From the NCBI GenBank assembly GCA_964530915.1, contig CAZHCK010000002.1, forward strand, positions 4,161-68,160: a stretch of DNA of 64,000 nt. The letters are read 5' to 3'. The DNA comes from Cloacibacterium sp964530915. Its GTDB lineage: Bacteria > Bacteroidota > Bacteroidia > Flavobacteriales > Weeksellaceae. Made by a program: the position numbers and the translations under genes. Positions 29,201-38,000 of this stretch are shown here, in pieces. The notes beneath the pieces are model-generated. The model searched no databases. It was not told the origin of the DNA and saw nothing but the letters and a program-made list of their open reading frames with translations. Position 1 is the first letter of the stretch. Each line of letters begins with the position of its first letter.

Positions 29201-30009
29201 TCATCAATAGAAGCAATAGCAGGAGATTGAACATTTCCCCAGTCTGGAACGGCAGCGGAAACAGGAATTGGATAAATATTTATATTATCTATATCAATGT
29301 TCCCAGTCCCTGCTGTAAAAGCAAATTTAATATCCGTTAATGTTTGTAGTGCTGTTTGTGCAATTCTATCATTAAAAGACTTTGTTGTGCCTATCCATAA
29401 ATCCCAAGTATCATTTGCAATACTTTCATCAGAACCATCTGGCGCAGTATAATTCATTGAAGCACCCGAATTATTGATTACCCATGTTATTGTCTGAGTT
29501 CCTGAAAAGTTTGAAGAATTTAATGCTGTTGTTAAATCACGAATAGAAAATTGTCCAGCAGTAGCTGTAAAATTAACACCAAATCTTGAATGTGTATTAG
29601 CATTAGATTCGGAAGAGTTAGCTATTCCAAAACTACTTCCTACCTGAAATGTTGCAGCCGTAGTTTGAGCCACAGAATTTCCACTGACAGTAATATCAAA
29701 TTTGTAAATTAAACTTGTTGGAGTGGGCGAAAAATCAGTTGTTCTACTAAAAGAACCTGCATTAGTCGTTGCTCTAGCAAATCTTAATTTATTATTACTC
29801 CCACCTGTATTGATTGAAAGCACCATTCCACCACCAGATGTAGCTATTGCATCAAATTGTCCACTATTTGGTGTAGCGGATACATAACTAGATACAGTAG
29901 TAGAACTTGAAAAATCTTGTTGCAACAATTGTCCCCACCCCAAAACAGAAGTAAGGATCAACATAAATACGAAAAAACGAGAAAATAAATCTCGTAGAGT
30001 TTTCTTCAT
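23230..30009 (-). CDS. Giant T9SS-secreted multidomain protein (lamin-tail and ASPM/SPD-2/Hydin-type domains)
   Basis: A 2259-residue protein with a signal peptide ending near residue 27 (SVLGWGQ). An N-terminal jellyroll-like domain (about 30-250) is followed by three Ig-like repeats (about 250-640; VYEPTIT, IYEPGLTD, VHEPNVTG). Two choice-of-anchor-D domains (about 645-760 and 925-1055; NVQGNSTNISDGD, DVKGNGVSIIDGD) bracket a lamin-tail domain (LFISEYLEGSGNNKAIEIYN). A second LTD-like region has IAFVAFKDITPGTKIYITDN. The C-terminus has the module shared with two neighbours (about 1810-2175) and a type A T9SS sorting signal (about 2185-2259; VKIYDISGKLLKTIEA). It is probably a surface adhesin or matrix protein. 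A G7 tract (25844-25850) lies in the coding sequence. Confidence 0.9.
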   Translation of the reverse strand: MKKTLRDLFSRFFVFMLILTSVLGWGQLLQQDFSSSTTVSSYVSATPNSGQFDAIATSGGGMVLSINTGGSNNKLRFARATTNAGSFSRTTDFSPTPTSLIYKFDITVSGNSVAQTTAATFQVGSSFGIANSSESNANTHSRFGVNFTATAGQFSIRDLTTALNSSNFSGTQTITWVINNSGASMNYTAPDGSDESIANDTWDLWIGTTKSFNDRIAQTALQTLTDIKFAFTAGTGNIDIDNINIYPIPVSAAVPDWGNVQSPAIASIDEGSTVAVYGQVYEPTITEAAGQGAGVTAELGYSTTNTNPNTWSNWSLASFNTQVGDNDEFVANLGSGLIPGTYYYAYRYKINTGAYLYGGTAGVWNNDSGVLTVNSNVVDAGQVTVSPASVPEGTSSTATVEIYEPGLTDVTYNAANQTVEFAYVSGTDSNPSTWSALLWTSTGVTQSDAGNNDRYSFTLPNNLALGTYYIAARVKKAGSTEWRYLGSNWGTWSSSASLSVVSNKVDWANIQSPISGTILTGSSYTVYSQVHEPNVTGDANSHAGITAWIGYNTANVAPTSGGWTWVAATRNTSFSNTSNDEYSAEIGTGRPAGTYYYVTRYQKSGSTEYFYGGHAGAPNTGGAWDGTTNVSGTLTVTAPEINVQGNSTNISDGDTTPTTADDTDFGTTTASSNVVKTFTIQNTGTGALTVSSINMTTGTKFTVGGITLPATINAGSSATFTVTFNSANSGTFTDTVTINNTDANEAAYDFALRATVSVAPCTDLFISEYLEGSGNNKAIEIYNPTASAINLSDYELRQYNNGSSTTTAAYTIVLSGSIPAYGTYVVANSSSSATILAKADLQSTSSMMTFNGDDAISLYKISETKNIDVIGQIGTDPGTQWVSGGVSTLDETLVRNFSVQIGDSNGADAFNPATEWTSYPIDDVSNLGSHTNACTTSLPEMDVKGNGVSIIDGDSTPATSDHTDFGTVDVSTGTLTRTFTIENIGTAALNLTGASPYIVISGTNAADFTVTAVPTTPIAAAGSTTFSITFDPSAAGTRTATITIANDDSNENPYNFNITGLGTNSAETDIIAVASSEAASISSLENDSPLATTSDGVQVWQIGIRDGGADLTDSDALPSILDGITLAQSAGNEVGTWTDAIKAVALFDGTTKIADGVITSNQIQFTGLNYSVPDNSQKVLSLRLSLKNTIGPDAFDGEDFGFSLSNANATFLATGSGKTAFSAITSANASNVIQVIATELRYIQNATTTVVNDAMAPVIIYATDANGNKDKDYVSAITVTSTGTLAVAVSGTFVAGSVSLGSIIHTVTATGRQLTATSGAFTKTSSLFDIVTSTSLSTGDLAILAVNTNYDGSGLDQIAFVAFKDITPGTKIYITDNGYERQFANEWGGTEGVIEITRTNTVLPKGSLIVYQSSSGNVLLGSQYNIYTCGAIDNNWTKSAVLGGSGFDLNEDDDMWIMQGGAWTNSTTHHSTYTGNVLYGWTESGWNALPGGDTGDTKWSTIYPNSKCFTTIAPTGPGRVKFNLQNFTSSTNNDQLDWIALINQTANWTTYADSSSYDAGGFNYIGSAGCPQLTIATHAHSNGKWNGTNNTNWFDCSNWDTLVVPDQNTNVTFNATVANNAVIDYTAADSDLYGDIARVLNLTIDKSLTIEASSNNKLEVYGNLTLNAGGTLDMDDSNATTQDGQIYLYGNWTNNAGEANFLQGQSTVHFLGSATQVINNNNHSNVETFGNVVLGNNFDTAVSNDLIMDGTLTINANKTLTINTSGNFVEVVGNVTNNGNLTVENDGNFIQRDGIYTGNNITVKRNAELKRLDYNYWGSPVTNQNLKSFSPGTLNTRFYTYNESDDFFYSINPTTNTFQRGIGYAIRASNSAPSTVAPFYGSYNGQPHNGSFSVPLASSGTDRGYNLVANPYPSNIDFDLLFAANSGVIQKVAYFWTNVNPNPEMQGNQYPKTGSINNYAVYSGTGGLAAPYGFNGSGNNDTVGTSTNCPTCKIPNNIIKVGQGFIVKAHTPGNLLFNNSMRSKDNSGNFFNRQINNKKDRFWLELKTPLNFVNPILIGYVKGGTNNFELDYDSPLLVEGADAFYSILKNKKLAIQGRKYPFNENDKVALGAIFYETGKHTISIAKKEGEFANGQPIYLHDKKEDILINLQKESYTFSAEKGESTDRFEIVYNMLNRILGTNENNKYGLLIYETENHYVVKADKTFDQVKIYDISGKLLKTIEARKKQLLVEKSILSTGTNIFSIIFADEMINKKIISK

Positions 30010-30354
30010 TTGTGTTAAGAGTATGTAAGTTATTTAATAAAACGGACGATAAAATTAGTCATTTTTCGTAAATCTTTATGAATTTTTTAACATAAAATAA
30101 AAAAAACGTTTACTGACAATCAATTACTTAATAATGAAGGGGTTTTCAGAAAATATTAAATTTTATTCACATAGAACATTGTGCTTTTTTATCACTCAAA
30201 ATCTAAAATTCGGCTCCCATTTTTGGCACTTAGTAACGCTTTTTTGTGTTATGTCTAAGAATCGTTGATGCTTTTTTGACAATATCAACTAAAAAAAAGA
30301 GCCGAGAACGAATTCTCGGCTTGCTTTCATTTTCACTTCCACTTTGTAAAGGGA
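30010..30354. other. 345-bp intergenic region between two T9SS cargo genes
   Basis: Apart from the terminator at 30291-30320 I see no gene. The 280 bp nearest the 2259-residue gene are AT-rich and must hold its promoter, but no TAnnTTTG word was found on the minus strand. Confidence 0.5.
30291..30320 (-). terminator. Intrinsic terminator of the 1492-residue T9SS protein gene
   Basis: Stem GCCGAGAA (30301-30308) / TTCTCGGC (30313-30320) with loop CGAA, followed on the minus strand by a run of eight T (30298-30291 as A on plus). It lies 35 bp after the stop at 30355. Confidence 0.85.
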
Positions 30355-33300
30355 TTATTTGATGATTTTTTCTTCAAACCATCTGGTTTCTGTTTTCCCT
30401 TTGATGAAATACACTCCCGGAAGTGGTAATTCTGATTTTGGAATTAATATAGATTTATTTTTTGGAGTATATTTTTTATTGAAATTGCCTAGAGCATTGC
30501 TCAAGTAGAGTTCTAGTATCTTCTCATTTTTAGAAATCACGAGGTAATGGTCTGCTTGGTCTATTACTCTAATCTCTTGTAACGCTGTAATGTTATTTCC
30601 TAAATTTTGCGCTTTATCCATAAACACCAATTCAAATCGGTCTTCAATTTCGCCCGCAGTTTGTACCGCAAAAGTGTAGTCTTCGGTTTGTAAATTCACG
30701 AGTGAATTGTTGGTTTTGTCCTTAATGAAAATGGCTTGACCATTGGCAAAAATTCCTTCTTTTTCGGCTAAAGAAATCGTGTAATTTCCCGGCGCATAAA
30801 AAGATGCTCCTAGCGGAATTACTTCATTCATGGTCAACGGATATTTTCTACCTTGAATGGCTAATTTATGTTCGCCTAAAATAGAATAGAATGAATCTGC
30901 TCCTATGATGAGATGTGGCGCATCATAATCTATTTCGAAATCATTGGTCGCTTCTTTTTTATACGCTATGAGGATTTTATTTGCCACTTGCAATGGTGTG
31001 GTTAACTGCAACCAAAATCTATCATTGGTTTCTTCTTTGGCATTTTTCGCCATTTTGTTGAAGAATTTAGCAGTGGTATTATTGGTTCTCATGCTGTTAT
31101 TAAAAACCACTGTACCATTATTTTTGGCTTGGATGATGAAGCCTTGCCCTACTTTTATGTACTGATTGGGTGTTACAGAACCATTTTGTGCAGGACCTGT
31201 TGCAGGAACTCCTCCACTTCCGTTATAGATGGCGTAGTTATTAAGAAAACCACCACTAGGATAATTAGAACCTTGCATTTCAGGATTTGGGTTTACATTG
31301 GTCCAGAAATACGCAATATTATTGATGACACTGCTATTGGCAGAGAAGAAATTGGCAAAATTAATATTAGAGGCATAAGGATTTGCTACTAAATTATAGC
31401 CATTACTTGTTTTGGCAACATTTACAGAAATCACGCCATTGTTCGGCACTCCGAAAAATTCTCCATTGAAAACTGCATTGGTAATGGTATAATCATTTGG
31501 CGCTCTAATGGCGTATCCTTTTCCAGGAATAAAATCATTAGCAGTAGGTGAAATTACGTAGAAGAAATCATCTGCTTCGTTATAGGTATAAAATCTTGTA
31601 GACAAAGTCCCTGGAGAAAATGCTTTAAGATTTTGTCCCGCCACAGAACTTCCCCAATAGTTGTAGTCTAAACGTTTTAGATTAGCATTTCTTTTCACTT
31701 TTATATTTCCTACGTTTACAGAAGTATCATTTCTTTGAATCAAATTGCCATCATTTTCTACTGTTACCGTTCCGTAATTGATGAGCCTATTGTGAATTTC
31801 CACATAATGATTGGCGGTTACTATTAAAGATTTCCCAGAAGCAATCTCGCATTCGCAAGTGACAAAATTACCGTGAAGGTCTGTATTATAACTTTCTGCC
31901 AACAGTACTTTTTCATAAGCATCTGGTGCAGAAGTTCCCAAACCAGCCCATGCTGAGCCGTTCCAAACTTTAGCAGGAGCTGTTCCTTTTAGCATGACAT
32001 TATCTACGCTCCAAATTCTAGATTCTGAGCCAGATTTTAATCTGAATTTTATTTTCAAATCATTTACGGCAGGCAATTGAGAAAGCACGATGGTTTTTAA
32101 AGCATTGGCAGTTTGGCTTCCAGTAGGTGTTTGGAAGGTTAAAGGCGCATTGGTTCCAGAATATATTTTGCTTACAGAACCTAAACCGTCTGCAAATGAC
32201 CAGTTGCTGTTTACATTTCCTATGATGATGATTTCATCTGAATATGAACCTCCATTGGCAGACACCGAAACTGTAATTACATCAGCATTATTGGTTCCCA
32301 TTCCAGAATTTCCTCCTAAAGAAGCGAGATTGAAACTTAACTCTACATTAGAATAGAAACTGGTGTTGATGGAATTAAAGTTTATTTCGGCGTCTGTATT
32401 AAATACCTGTAAAGATTCTTGACCTAAATACTTATTTTTAAGGGTACCATTGGCAAATGCATAGCCTCCTGAAACCACTACGGAACCCGTATAAACATTT
32501 GTGGTATAATCATAAAGCGGTTCATTTGGAATATCTTCAAAATCTTGCTGTACAATGATTACATCTGAACTGCAAGGAACAGAAGTACTTCCACCTCCTC
32601 GAATCGCAAAGGTGTAAGGACTCTCGTTGGTATCATTGTTCTGAATATTTACGGTAGCGTTTCTTAATCCATTGGCAGAAGGATTAAATCTAATAATTAA
32701 ATTACTGGAGGTTTGCTCGAGGATGTTATTGGCAGGATTGGTTACGATGGTGAAATCACTTGCATTGGCTCCTGTAATGGTTACTCCATTGATAGAAAGT
32801 GGAAGATTTCCTACATTTTCGATAACGAAGGTTTTGTCTATGGTTCCGCCGTCTACTACTGTAGTACCGAAGAAAGTATTGTCGTAAGCATCAGGAGTAA
32901 TATCTCCGCTAGAAATATTGAGACCGTTTCCTCTTACATTAATTTCTCTTCCTTTGAGTGGATTTCCTGCTGTAATTTCATTGATGAGTGGAAAATCTGT
33001 TAACCCTTCTAATTTCAGTATATTGCTGCTGATGTGAATGTGTTCCAACCATTGTACACCATTCCATTGACCCGCAACAGAGTTGGTTTCTGTACCATAA
33101 ATGTCTGCATTGGTATAATAGGCATTTACGCTGTATCTTAGATTTACCGTATTTTGAGAATTAAGCACCCAATATCTCAAAAGATAATCTATAGGTGAAT
33201 CATTGGTCGTGTGTTTTGCGTTTTCTGTGGCTACTTCTATAAAAGCTCCTGTATTAAGAATCCCAGAATGTAAGGTGATTTCTAATGGGGTGTATTCACT

Positions 33301-34833
33301 GCCCACATTCGAATTAGGATTGTCTCCAACAGGGAAAAAGTATGTTGTTTTTGCATTTACATATTTTCTTAATCTACCTCCCCCATTTGATTTTTCTGAA
33401 ATCACAAAACTATTTGCACTTCCTCCTACGATTGTTGCAGCATTTGCAATGTTAATGTTATTGTGTTTCAGTTCTAGAGTGCCATTGGTTAGATTAAGAG
33501 TATTGTTTACAGTAACGGGAGTTCCTAATGTAGCTGCTATTTTACCTGCTTCTCTATTGATGGTAAAATTCCCTAAATGTTGGTAATTAATTTGAAAATA
33601 TATAATTCCAATACTACCCTTTCCTAACAATGTTAAGTTAGAGGCTGTACTTCCTTTAATTTTCCCCACTCCCATCAGCGTATTTTCTATACCAGAAGTT
33701 CCTATCGTTAAAGTTCTTCCGTTGATCTCTATAACATCCGAAGCATTTTGAAAAACTATAGCATTTCCTGCATTTGGTGCAGAAATATGTAAATCGCAGA
33801 GCATTTGTAGAGTGGTACTTCCAGAAAGGCTTGCCAAACGAATATACGGAAGCACCAATGGTTTCTGACTGGACTGAATGGATTGTAACCCATTGTTGAC
33901 AAAAACTACTGCTCTATTATTAGCATTTAATCCATTAGAAATTTGAATATTTAAGTTGCCTTTTAAGAATAAATCATCTCCAATATTGTTTCCTAGGTTG
34001 AGTTTAGAATTTGCATCTTTGATTAAAAGATTTCCTGCTAAACCTCTCGCTGCAAAAATATTGAGCTGGGTTCCGTTTTGGATGGTGACATTTTGAGGAA
34101 TTCCTAAACCTGCAGTTGCTGTATTGTTTCCTCCTGCATTCCATTCATTGCCATTGTTATAAGAAAGTCCGGTGTTGTAAATTAAAGTAGAGTTATTTCC
34201 ATAAATTGGTGCATCGTTAAAATATCCATTGGTATTGATTTGAACCGTTCCATTAAGAATAAGGGAAGCATTTGATAAATGTATTCCTGCATCTACCGAC
34301 ATAAGACCTTCTACGGTTCTGTTCATATTGTTTAGTCTGAGTCCTGCAGGTAAAGCAGTAGGTGGAATGGTTGCCTGATATACATTTCTAGGTCCATTGG
34401 TTACTGGCCAAAATACATCTGTATTGTTTACTTCATAAAATCCAGAACCTAGGTCGAAAATTAAATTAGAACTCATTCCATAGACAAAATTATTGCCTGT
34501 AGCCCAACCTCCAGAAATAAGTTTAAAACTGCCATTTACTAGCATAGATGCATTATTCACACACGTAACACTTGCTGCTAATGTTCCATTTAGATTTATG
34601 GTAGTATTGGCGTTTCTGGTTGCAAAAGCGGTATTATCTAAGGTTACCTGATGATTGGTATTGATGATAACTGCATCATTTCCATTGGGAATTACTCCTC
34701 CTATCCAAGTGGATGAAGAAGACCAATTTCCTGATTGTGCAGATTGTATCTGTGCATTCAATACTGCATCAAGTAACAAATACACTAATATAACAGAGAT
34801 ATAAATACCTCTCGAGAATAAATTTTTTTTCAT
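30355..34833 (-). CDS. T9SS-secreted multidomain surface protein (beta-helix-like, choice-of-anchor D)
   Basis: A 1492-residue protein. The signal peptide ends near residue 28 (DAVLNAQ). The next segment has a G8-like start (SGNWSSSSTWIGGVIPNGND) and a long Asn/Gly-rich region likely to form a parallel beta-helix (about 30-640). A choice-of-anchor-D domain (about 650-770; NVRGNGLNISSGD) and a LamG/jellyroll-like domain (about 785-960) follow. Then comes the module shared with its two neighbours (about 1065-1410; LKRLDYNYWGSSV, GKGYAIRAPND, GYNLVANPYASNI). A T9SS sorting domain ends in Lys-rich EEKIIK. It is exported by T9SS and probably anchored to the cell surface. A TAATTTTG at 34888-34881 could be its -7 element. 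Confidence 0.9.
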   Translation of the reverse strand: MKKNLFSRGIYISVILVYLLLDAVLNAQIQSAQSGNWSSSSTWIGGVIPNGNDAVIINTNHQVTLDNTAFATRNANTTINLNGTLAASVTCVNNASMLVNGSFKLISGGWATGNNFVYGMSSNLIFDLGSGFYEVNNTDVFWPVTNGPRNVYQATIPPTALPAGLRLNNMNRTVEGLMSVDAGIHLSNASLILNGTVQINTNGYFNDAPIYGNNSTLIYNTGLSYNNGNEWNAGGNNTATAGLGIPQNVTIQNGTQLNIFAARGLAGNLLIKDANSKLNLGNNIGDDLFLKGNLNIQISNGLNANNRAVVFVNNGLQSIQSSQKPLVLPYIRLASLSGSTTLQMLCDLHISAPNAGNAIVFQNASDVIEINGRTLTIGTSGIENTLMGVGKIKGSTASNLTLLGKGSIGIIYFQINYQHLGNFTINREAGKIAATLGTPVTVNNTLNLTNGTLELKHNNINIANAATIVGGSANSFVISEKSNGGGRLRKYVNAKTTYFFPVGDNPNSNVGSEYTPLEITLHSGILNTGAFIEVATENAKHTTNDSPIDYLLRYWVLNSQNTVNLRYSVNAYYTNADIYGTETNSVAGQWNGVQWLEHIHISSNILKLEGLTDFPLINEITAGNPLKGREINVRGNGLNISSGDITPDAYDNTFFGTTVVDGGTIDKTFVIENVGNLPLSINGVTITGANASDFTIVTNPANNILEQTSSNLIIRFNPSANGLRNATVNIQNNDTNESPYTFAIRGGGSTSVPCSSDVIIVQQDFEDIPNEPLYDYTTNVYTGSVVVSGGYAFANGTLKNKYLGQESLQVFNTDAEINFNSINTSFYSNVELSFNLASLGGNSGMGTNNADVITVSVSANGGSYSDEIIIIGNVNSNWSFADGLGSVSKIYSGTNAPLTFQTPTGSQTANALKTIVLSQLPAVNDLKIKFRLKSGSESRIWSVDNVMLKGTAPAKVWNGSAWAGLGTSAPDAYEKVLLAESYNTDLHGNFVTCECEIASGKSLIVTANHYVEIHNRLINYGTVTVENDGNLIQRNDTSVNVGNIKVKRNANLKRLDYNYWGSSVAGQNLKAFSPGTLSTRFYTYNEADDFFYVISPTANDFIPGKGYAIRAPNDYTITNAVFNGEFFGVPNNGVISVNVAKTSNGYNLVANPYASNINFANFFSANSSVINNIAYFWTNVNPNPEMQGSNYPSGGFLNNYAIYNGSGGVPATGPAQNGSVTPNQYIKVGQGFIIQAKNNGTVVFNNSMRTNNTTAKFFNKMAKNAKEETNDRFWLQLTTPLQVANKILIAYKKEATNDFEIDYDAPHLIIGADSFYSILGEHKLAIQGRKYPLTMNEVIPLGASFYAPGNYTISLAEKEGIFANGQAIFIKDKTNNSLVNLQTEDYTFAVQTAGEIEDRFELVFMDKAQNLGNNITALQEIRVIDQADHYLVISKNEKILELYLSNALGNFNKKYTPKNKSILIPKSELPLPGVYFIKGKTETRWFEEKIIK

Positions 34834-34980
34834 TGTTTGTGTTTTTGTTTTTCATCAGTCTTTTTTTTCTAAGTCATTATCAAAATTACAAGTATTCAAG
34901 AAGAAATGTTCTAATGCATTTTACGTATTTTGAGGGATGAGAGACAAGGGATTAGGAATTATGGATGTTGGGATTATATA

Positions 34981-35012
34981 AAAAAGCGCCGAGATTAATC
35001 TCGGCGCTTTTT
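34981..35012 (-). terminator. Intrinsic terminator of the 1419-residue T9SS protein gene
   Basis: A 14-bp stem AAAAAGCGCCGAGA (34981-34994) / TCTCGGCGCTTTTT (34999-35012) with a TTAA loop. It lies 9 bp after the stop at 35022. Its core GCCGAGA is the same as in the terminator at 30301. Confidence 0.88.
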
Positions 35013-35021
35013 GTTTAACAT

Positions 35022-38000
35022 TTATTTTAATGCTTTTTTGGTGTATCTATTTGTTGGTGTAATAACTTCGAAGACGAGCACTCCTTTTTGATTTTCAGGA
35101 ATCAGTACCTGAGTAGATTTGGCATTTACTTTTTGCTGTTTGATGTATCTTCCAGAAGCATCGAAGACTTTTACTTCTGTGATTGCTTCTGATGCTTTGA
35201 TTACAAAACCATTATCTTCTTTATAAATCACAAATGGTTCTTTTTGATTAACCTGGCTGCTTCCGAGTGTTCTATTGGTATAGAGAATCTCAAACCTATT
35301 TTTTACTTCTCCTGCATCTGCAGTAAAAGTATAAGGTGATTGAGAAAGATTAGTCACAACTCCTGTATAATTATCCTTAAGGTAAATATTTTGTCCATTT
35401 GCAAATACTCCTTCAGCTCTATCTAAACTGATTGTATGAATGCCCGACTCATAATAATTTGTTCCCAAAGGTATTGAGTCTTCAATCTGGAAAGGATATC
35501 TTCCTTGTATGGCTAATTTTTTATCGTCAAGCAATGAATAAAATGAATCTGAACCTATTACTACGTGTTCTGCATCATAATCCATTTCATAACGATTTGA
35601 AGCTCCCTTTTTATATCCTATTAAAATAGGTGAAACAAAATCAAGAGGTGTTTTAAGAGAAAGCCAAAAACGATCTATTGATGCTTCATTTGAACTCATT
35701 CTATTGAAAAAAATTGCCGTGTTATCAGTAGAACGCATGCTGTTATTAAGGGTAAGCGTACCATTCCCTTTAGCTTTTACAATAAATCCTTGTCCTACTT
35801 TTATATATCTATTTGGCGGAGATACTGGTGTAACTGGGGTGTTGGTTCCTAATCCCGTAAAACCATAAGGAGCAGTAAGTCCACCAATAGCATTGTACAA
35901 TGCATAATTGTTAATAATTCCTGTACCAGGATAGTTTTCTCCTTGCATTTTGGGATTATAATTGGTATTGGTCCAAACGAAATACGTATTGTAGATCAAT
36001 CCTGAATTTAAAGTATACACCTGTTCAAAATCTATATTGGAAGGGTATGGATTAGAGATTAGATTATTCCCTTTGGCAGGAGGTAATACACTGCAATTGC
36101 TACAAACAATAGGTATATTAACAACTCCATTGTTAGGAATCCCTAAGAAAGCACCACTGAAATTTGTTACTGTATTCGTGAAGTCATTAGGTGCTCTAAT
36201 AGCATATCCTTTTCCGAGTTCAAAGGTATAAGTTGCTGCAGATTGTAGAGGAAATGCATCCGCGATGGTGAATCCAGAATAAGATGAATAGGAAAATACT
36301 CCATCAAAAAAATCATCTTTTTCTCGGTATACATAGAATCTATTCGTCAAAGTATTGGCTGAAAAATCCCTTACATTTTGTCCTGTTACAGGAGTCCCCC
36401 AATAATTATAATCCAACCTTTTCAACTGAGCATTTCTGTATACTGTTATGTTCCCAGAATTTATTGCTGCATCGCTGTTTTGCTTCAAGTTAGCATCAGA
36501 CTCTACTATCACATCACTTGCTGCAGTCTCATTTTTAATATAATTTTGGATGATTAAGCTAGATTTTGGTTTAATGATAAGTGAACCCCCAGGTTTTACA
36601 ATCACACTTCTGGCTAAACCATGAGAACCGTTGGTATTGGTAGGTAATTCTACTGGCGTCCTTACAATTACACACTTAGATATAGTAGGAACTGATGTAG
36701 GTCTCCATTGTGCCCCTTGGTTCCAATCTATTATTCCTGGTTGTCTCCAGGTTTTGGTATCATTGTTTACATCATAATATCCATCTGCTGGACATCCATT
36801 GCTAAAAGTAGCATTGGCGTTAAGATTCCAATTTAAATCTTCTAATTCTGTAGGACTAGGTTTTACACAAACTGTAGACCTCAAATCATTAATAGGAAGT
36901 GGTGTCACACAATCTGTATCATAAATTGTAGTCACTCCGCTATTCCACTTAAATGGGGTGCTGATGGATTTGAAGCCATAGAGCCTCACATTATCAACAG
37001 TAGAAATAGCCTCATAAAACACTCCAGAAGCTGCAGCTGAAAAATGAGTAAATCTAATTTTAAATTGAGTAGAAGTAAAATTACTTCCTGGTATATCAAA
37101 AGAAAATTTTCGCCAGTTAAAAGGATTACCTTCATCATTAAAAAAAGTAGTGAGGTTATTCCATGTAGCTCCGCTGTCTAATGAATAATCAACCGCAACA
37201 TAACCCTGAGCAGTGCTTGTAGCAATTGAGAAGTGATACATATCAAAATCTAACTTTAGATTGATATAACCACTTATATCAAGATTATTAGATTCCATAT
37301 AATTCAAAACATTGGTCGTTCTAGAAATATCTGAATTGATGATGGCGTAATTCCCTCCAAAATAACCTGATGAAAAAGCGGGTGAAGTCCCTGCATAGCC
37401 TTCAGCAACTGTAGGAATATAAGGACTAGGCTTATTCATCCAAAAACCTAAAGAATTTGTGTAAGCTCCATCAACTATATTGTTAAAAACCCCGAGTCCT
37501 GAATCAAATTTTTCAAAAATAACATCTTGATATTTATCGCCTGCTGCTGTAACAAGCAAAGTAGGCTCGTCTTCTCCACAAATAGCTGGCTTATCGGTAC
37601 TAAAAGTAACTGTAGGTTGTGGGTCTATCCTTGCTACAACAGGATAACGATATGCTGTTTCACAACCCGTAGAGCTCACAGCTGTAACATAATAAATCGT
37701 TGCAGTAGAAATTATAGGTGTATTGTAAGTATTTCCTGTTCCTAGTAAATTTCCTCCATAAATACTATCATACCACTTATAATCCACTGCACTCGCGTTA
37801 CCAGTAGCCGATATCCTTACAGAACCGGGACCACACCTTTCTCCATCAAAAGGATTTACATCATTAATCGTAAGAACTTTGGCAGAACAATCAACTACCG
37901 CTTCAAACAGATAATCCTCATATTCTCCAGTTAAATTATCACAATTCCCAAAATCTGAAGCTGAAGATTTAGTCCCAATCCTTAGCCTGTAAACTCCTAA

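Noticed and set aside
32090..33586. Plus-strand frames antisense to the 1492-residue gene
   Set aside because: They come from the same codon-composition effect in Asn/Thr/Gly-rich coding sequence and have no recognisable domains.
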